18,361 nucleotides of DNA from Chloroflexota bacterium (GTDB lineage Bacteria; Chloroflexota; Dormibacteria; CF-121). Every line of letters begins with the position of its first letter. Positions within the stretch are counted from its first letter, which is position 1. Positions 14,804 through 18,361 of this stretch are shown one piece after another. The stretch is taken from positions 1-18,361 of the forward strand of contig VBEQ01000152.1 in the NCBI GenBank assembly GCA_005881235.1, in the 5' to 3' direction. A program made the position numbers and the translations under genes. The notes beneath the pieces were generated by a model. The model was given only the letters and a program-made list of their open reading frames with translations, was not told where the DNA came from and did not search any database.

Positions 14804-16312
14804 CTTTTGGACCGGCAGCTCGACCGTGAACGCCGCCCCGCCGCGGGGATTGTTGGCGGCGCTCACCTGGCCGCCGTGCTCTTTCGCAATCCAGCGCGCG
14901 ATCGCCAGGCCCAGACCGGTCCCTTCGCCCGATCGCGCCGCATCGGATTGGTAGAAGCGCTCGAAGACGCGCTCAAGGTCTTCCGCCGGGATACCCGGGC
15001 CGTCATCGACAACCATCACCCGCGCCGCCTGGTGACCGTTATCCAGCTGCAGCTGAATCCGGCCGCCCTCGTGTGTGTGCTTGAAGGCGTTATCGATCAG
15101 AATCCAGAGCAGCTGCTTGATGGCGTCGGCGTTGCCCTGGACCGGCACCGGCACACCGTCCAGCAGCTCGATGCGACGTAGCGGTTGAAGCGTCTGCGCC
15201 TGCCGCGTAACCTCCTGCATGATGGGAAGCAGATCGATTGGCGCCTTGTCCAGGTGATAACCGGCATCGGCGCGCGCGAGCGTCAGCAAGTCCTGCACCA
15301 TCCGACTCATCCGCTCACTCTCGCCCGCGATGTCATTGAGGGCGGCGAGGCGGTCATCCGTTGCGATGTCCTGCCGTTTGAGCAGCAGGCCGACATTGCC
15401 ACGGATCGTTGTCAACGGGGTCCGCAGCTCATGCGACGCGTCCGCCACGAAGCGCCGCTGGGCGATCAGCGCGGATTGGAGCCGGTGGTACGCATCCTCC
15501 AGCTGCCGCAGCATCTGGTTGAAGCTCCGCTGGAGCCGGCCCACCTCGTCGTCCGGCTCGCTCTCGGGCAGGCGGCGACTGAGGTCCTGGGTTCGCCCGA
15601 TATCCTCCGCGGTATTCGCCATCGCAACGAGGGGACGCAGCGCGCGCCCCGCCAACCACCAACTTGCGGCACCCGCCCCAAGCAGGGTGAGCAACCCGCC
15701 AGCAACCAGGAAGAGCCGAAGCCCGCTCAGTTCGCTTTCGATGCCGGACAGCGACTTGCCAACCACCAGGTACCCGGCCGGTCCGGTCGGCGTGACCAGC
15801 TGTCGCAAGTAGACCCGCATCAGTGGGCCATTTTCGGCTCGCACGTTTGTGATGGTGCCGTGGTCCGATGGCGCGGACTGAAGCAGGTCGGCGGGCAGGA
15901 TCGGGTCGGTGTTGTTGATCTTGCCGCTGGAGTACACCTGGCTTGGGTTGAAAACGGTGATCTCCACGAAGATTTCTGAGCTCTTCCCGATGTCGATCGG
16001 CAGCGCGAAGGGACTGGGTCGGAACCCTCCCCTGGATTCCAGCATTCGTAAGACCTCGTCGCCGCGAGTCTTAAGGGCCTCGTCCTGCTGAGTGATGAGG
16101 CTTCGTTCGACCAGCACGTAGACCAGCGAGCTGAAGATCACAACGGCGAGCGCGACAACGCCGGCGCCGAAGAGTGCAATGCGCCCACGAATGGGAATTT
16201 TCCGGCGCGCCCCTGTTCGGTCGCGGAGCCAGCTCGATACCCGGCCGGACGATCGTCGGAGAAAGGATCCGCGTTCGGTGATCGGCGTCCGATCTCCGAG
16301 AGTGGCGTTCAT
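14798..16312 (-). CDS. Membrane sensor histidine kinase, MprB-like
   Basis: A 504-residue sensor kinase. A basic cytoplasmic N-terminus leads to membrane helix 1 (about 44-68). An extracytoplasmic sensor domain of about 130 residues follows, then helix 2 (about 199-221), HAMP (about 222-275), HisKA with FVADASHELRTPLTT (His294), the N box LIDNAFKHT (Asn408), the G1 box DDGPGIP (Asp437) and the G2 box GEGTGLGLAIA (about 462-472). Topology and neighbours match MprB, which responds to cell-envelope stress. The start overlaps the regulator stop in ATGA. AGGAGG lies only one base before the ATG, unusually close, so translation probably depends on coupling. The gene is followed by htrA. Confidence 0.93.
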   Translation of the reverse strand: MNATLGDRTPITERGSFLRRSSGRVSSWLRDRTGARRKIPIRGRIALFGAGVVALAVVIFSSLVYVLVERSLITQQDEALKTRGDEVLRMLESRGGFRPSPFALPIDIGKSSEIFVEITVFNPSQVYSSGKINNTDPILPADLLQSAPSDHGTITNVRAENGPLMRVYLRQLVTPTGPAGYLVVGKSLSGIESELSGLRLFLVAGGLLTLLGAGAASWWLAGRALRPLVAMANTAEDIGRTQDLSRRLPESEPDDEVGRLQRSFNQMLRQLEDAYHRLQSALIAQRRFVADASHELRTPLTTIRGNVGLLLKRQDIATDDRLAALNDIAGESERMSRMVQDLLTLARADAGYHLDKAPIDLLPIMQEVTRQAQTLQPLRRIELLDGVPVPVQGNADAIKQLLWILIDNAFKHTHEGGRIQLQLDNGHQAARVMVVDDGPGIPAEDLERVFERFYQSDAARSGEGTGLGLAIARWIAKEHGGQVSAANNPRGGAAFTVELPVQKS

Positions 16313-16989
16313 TCCTCCTTCAATATGTACCCAACCCCGCGCACGGTCTGCAGCAAGCGAGGGCGCCCGCCCTGCTCGAGCTTCTGACGCAGATAGCCGA
16401 CGTACACGTCGACCACGTTACTACTCGCCCCAAAGTCGAAACCCCAGACGGCATCGAGCAATTGCTCGCGGCGCAAGACCTGGCCAGGATTTCGCATGAA
16501 GTGTTGCAGCAGGTCGAACTCTTTCGCGGTCGTCGCGATCAACTGGTCAGCCCGGCGGACCTCGCGCGTCGCCAGGTCCATCACGACGTCGGCATAGCGC
16601 AGGCTGCGGCGAGCCCGTGGGGCCCGGCGCCGGAGCAGCGCCCGCACCCGAGCAAGGAGCTCCTCGTAAGCAAACGGCTTGACCAGATAGTCGTCGGCGC
16701 CCTGGTCGAGTCCTCTGACGCGGTCCGCCGTGCCGTCCTTTGCGGTAAGGAGCAGGATCGGCACATCGCCCTCCGCGCGCAGGCGACGGGTCACCTCGAG
16801 CCCGTCCATGCCCGGCATCATGATGTCCAGGATGGCGAGATCGGGCATGCGCTCGCGGGCGCGGTTGAGGGCGATCTGGCCGTCCGGTGCGACCTCCACC
16901 TGATAGCCCTCATAGATCAGGGCACGACGCAGCGCCGCCGCGATCTTCGCGTCATCGTCGACCACGAGGACATGCGGTTGCTCAGCCAT
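16309..16989 (-). CDS. OmpR-family response regulator, MprA-like
   Basis: A 226-residue response regulator. The receiver domain has Asp11 and Asp12, phospho-acceptor Asp55 in LDIMMPGMDG, Thr82 and Lys104. The winged-helix domain runs from about residue 130 and includes KEFDLLQHFMRNPGQVLRRE and the wing LQTVRGVGYILKEE. The wording of both domains is close to mycobacterial MprA and TcrA-type regulators. An ATG at 17001 would add four residues, but ATG 16989 has GGTGG five bases upstream and gives the usual short N-terminus MAEQPHVLVVDDD. It is the first gene of the regulator, kinase, htrA series. A direct repeat resembling the htrA operator lies just upstream, so autoregulation is likely. Confidence 0.93.
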   Translation of the reverse strand: MAEQPHVLVVDDDAKIAAALRRALIYEGYQVEVAPDGQIALNRARERMPDLAILDIMMPGMDGLEVTRRLRAEGDVPILLLTAKDGTADRVRGLDQGADDYLVKPFAYEELLARVRALLRRRAPRARRSLRYADVVMDLATREVRRADQLIATTAKEFDLLQHFMRNPGQVLRREQLLDAVWGFDFGASSNVVDVYVGYLRQKLEQGGRPRLLQTVRGVGYILKEE

Positions 16990-17014
16990 GCTCGCCACCA
17001 TCTAAGCACGGCCA

Positions 17015-17032
17015 CATGAGAATGACCTAAGA
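17015..17032 (-). promoter_or_regulatory. Direct-repeat operator before the MprA-like regulator gene
   Basis: The minus strand reads TCTTAGG-TCAT-TCTCATG: two 7-bp repeats with an 11-bp period and five of seven positions identical. The first differs from the perfect TCTTAGC repeats before htrA only in its last base. It sits between the NRAMP stop and the regulator start, 26 bases before ATG 16989. TTAGAT (17005-17000) could be a weak -10 element, which would place the transcript start close to that ATG. Confidence 0.55.
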
Positions 17033-17048
17033 ATCCGGCTAGGTGCCG

Positions 17049-18335
17049 TCAGCCGCCCGTAAAGATCGTCGCGAACATCGCGATGGCGGCGAGGGCCATG
17101 AACACGGTGGCGATCGCGGTCAGCACCAGGCTGAGCGTGCCGCTGACATAGCGCTTCATGACCGCGGGGTCTCTTCCCAGGAGCACGATCAACAGCAGCA
17201 GGGGAGGGGCGACGACGCCATTGATGACGGCCGCAAGGAAGAGCGCGCGGATCGGATCGAGGTGCATGAAATTCATCGCCACGCCAGCCACCGTGGCCAG
17301 GGTGAGGATGATGTAGAAAGTCGGTCGCTGCCGCGGCGTGCTGGCCAGGCTCCCCGGCAAGCCGAGGAACTCCTTGATCGCGTAGGTGGCGGAGCCGGTC
17401 AGGATCGGGATGGCGAGCAGGCCGGCGCCGATGAGGCCAACCGAGAAGACGATGAAGGCAAACGGTCCGGCGAGTGGGGCCAGCGCCGCAGCGGCCTCAG
17501 CGGCGGTCTGGACGCCCGTCCTGCCGTGCGCGTGCAGCACCGCCGCGGAGGTGAGAATGATGAAGTACATCACGAGGTTGGAAAACGCCATTCCGATCAG
17601 GACGTCGGTTCTGGCGGCGCGCAGCTCGGAGAGCCGCAGCCCGTGACGGCCCGCCTGGCGGTTGGTGGCGCCGGCCGCCGCCAACTCGTCCACCTCGGCA
17701 GACGCTTGCCAGAAGAAGAGGTATGGCGAGATGGTGGTGCCGAGCACCGCCACCAGCGCCATGACGAAATCCTTCGAGAATTCGATGTGGGGGATGACGG
17801 TCGCCCTGAGAACCTCCAGCAGCGCGGGGTGGGCAAAGAAGGCGGTAATGACATAGGCGAACAATGCGAGCGTCAACCACTTGAAAATCTTGAAGATCGT
17901 GGCATAGGTGGCGAAGACCTGGAGCGCGATGATGAGGAGCGCCACCGGTACGACCAGCCACAACGCGTGAATAGCCCCACGCGACAACAGCGAACCGGCC
18001 GCGGCCACCGCCCCCAGGTCGGCGCCGACGTTGAAGGTGTTCGCGGCGAGCAGCCCGAGGATGGCGATGCCGACCAGCCAGCGAGGGAATTTGCGACGCA
18101 GGCTGGCGCCCAACCCCACGCCGGTCTGGAGCGCGATCCGCGCACACAGCTCCTGGACCGAGCTCATCAGCGGATAGGTGAAGAGTGCCAGCCACAGCAG
18201 GCCATACCCGAACTGGCTCCCGACCTGGGAGTAGGTGCCGATACCGCTGGGATCGTCGTCGCTGGCGCCGGTGATCAAGCCCGGGCCGAGCCGCTGCACG
18301 AAGCCGACAAAGCCCTTACGCTTTTCCGTCCTCAT
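17049..18335 (-). CDS. NRAMP-related divalent metal transporter, non-canonical metal site
   Basis: A 428-residue membrane protein of the SLC11/NRAMP superfamily with about eleven hydrophobic segments. Helix 1 carries DDDPSGIGTYSQVGSQFG (26-43) and helix 6 carries LGTTISPYLFFWQAS (198-212). Canonical Mn/Fe NRAMPs have DPGN in helix 1 and a Met-Pro-His in helix 6. By eye, Asn becomes Gly31 and Met becomes Ser203, so this is an NRAMP-related protein whose metal may not be Mn or Fe; Mg is one option known for such relatives. ATG 18335 is preferred to GTG 18359, which would add eight residues. No ribosome-binding site is obvious. The gene ends 60 bases before the MprA-like regulator on the same strand. 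Confidence 0.9.
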   Translation of the reverse strand: MRTEKRKGFVGFVQRLGPGLITGASDDDPSGIGTYSQVGSQFGYGLLWLALFTYPLMSSVQELCARIALQTGVGLGASLRRKFPRWLVGIAILGLLAANTFNVGADLGAVAAAGSLLSRGAIHALWLVVPVALLIIALQVFATYATIFKIFKWLTLALFAYVITAFFAHPALLEVLRATVIPHIEFSKDFVMALVAVLGTTISPYLFFWQASAEVDELAAAGATNRQAGRHGLRLSELRAARTDVLIGMAFSNLVMYFIILTSAAVLHAHGRTGVQTAAEAAAALAPLAGPFAFIVFSVGLIGAGLLAIPILTGSATYAIKEFLGLPGSLASTPRQRPTFYIILTLATVAGVAMNFMHLDPIRALFLAAVINGVVAPPLLLLIVLLGRDPAVMKRYVSGTLSLVLTAIATVFMALAAIAMFATIFTGG

Positions 18336-18359
18336 ATTAATTGATAGGAAGGATATCAC
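18332..18359 (-). promoter_or_regulatory. AT-rich promoter-like segment before the NRAMP gene
   Basis: The bases before ATG 18335 are strikingly AT-rich for this window, reading TATCAATTAATATG on the minus strand, with TATCAAT as a possible -10 element. The upstream part is cut off by the window edge, so neither a -35 element nor a metal-regulator site can be judged. Confidence 0.3.
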
Positions 18360-18361
18360 GT

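Noticed and set aside
17043..18344. 433-residue open frame on the plus strand opposite the NRAMP gene
   Set aside because: It is a low-complexity Glu/Arg/Gly-rich shadow; the minus-strand transporter has clear motifs and membrane helices.

Overview
The window is GC-rich and gene-dense, with about 19 protein genes, no stretch over 300 bases without a gene, and no RNA gene, IS element, CRISPR array or phage gene that I can see. The style (MutT1-like Nudix and phosphatase pair, MprAB-PepD-like locus, GTG starts, Ala/Gly-rich proteins) suggests a soil-type high-GC Terrabacteria member. It could be an actinobacterium or a Chloroflexota/Dormibacterota-type lineage; the sequence alone does not decide which.

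Region 1 (1-1050, + strand) holds the last codons of a probable CHAD-domain protein, a Nudix hydrolase and a SixA-type histidine phosphatase. The last two lie in one reading frame, separated by a single TAG, and together match the two-domain layout of mycobacterial MutT1.

Region 2 (1061-9273) is a phosphate locus. A low-affinity Pit transporter and its DUF47 (PhoU-like) partner are on the minus strand. Divergent from them are a PAS-containing sensor kinase without membrane segments, then pstS-pstC-pstA-pstB-phoU and an OmpR-family response regulator. The kinase and regulator genes therefore bracket the Pst operon. A direct-repeat Pho-box-like site (GTTAACC-N4-CTTAACC, 11-bp period) overlaps the kinase stop codon just upstream of pstS. 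The divergent intergenic region holds a plus-strand intrinsic terminator followed at once by a good promoter whose predicted start is almost at the kinase ATG.

Region 3 (9317-16989, minus strand) reads, in transcription order: response regulator, sensor kinase, HtrA protease, efflux-type adaptor, ABC ATPase, ABC permease, small anchored DUF5666-like protein, and a short two-helix membrane protein. The first three reproduce mprA-mprB-pepD of Mycobacterium. The next three reproduce the separate adaptor, ATPase and permease of YknXYZ/MacAB systems. TCTTAGC-type direct repeats with an 11-bp period lie before both the regulator gene and htrA (the latter overlapping the kinase stop), suggesting an autoregulated envelope-stress module.

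Region 4 (17049-18335, minus strand) is an NRAMP-related metal transporter lacking two canonical metal-ligand residues.

All gene families are known. The points worth a second look are the regulatory sites, the split MutT1, the soluble phosphate kinase and the joining of the MprAB-HtrA module to an ABC exporter.
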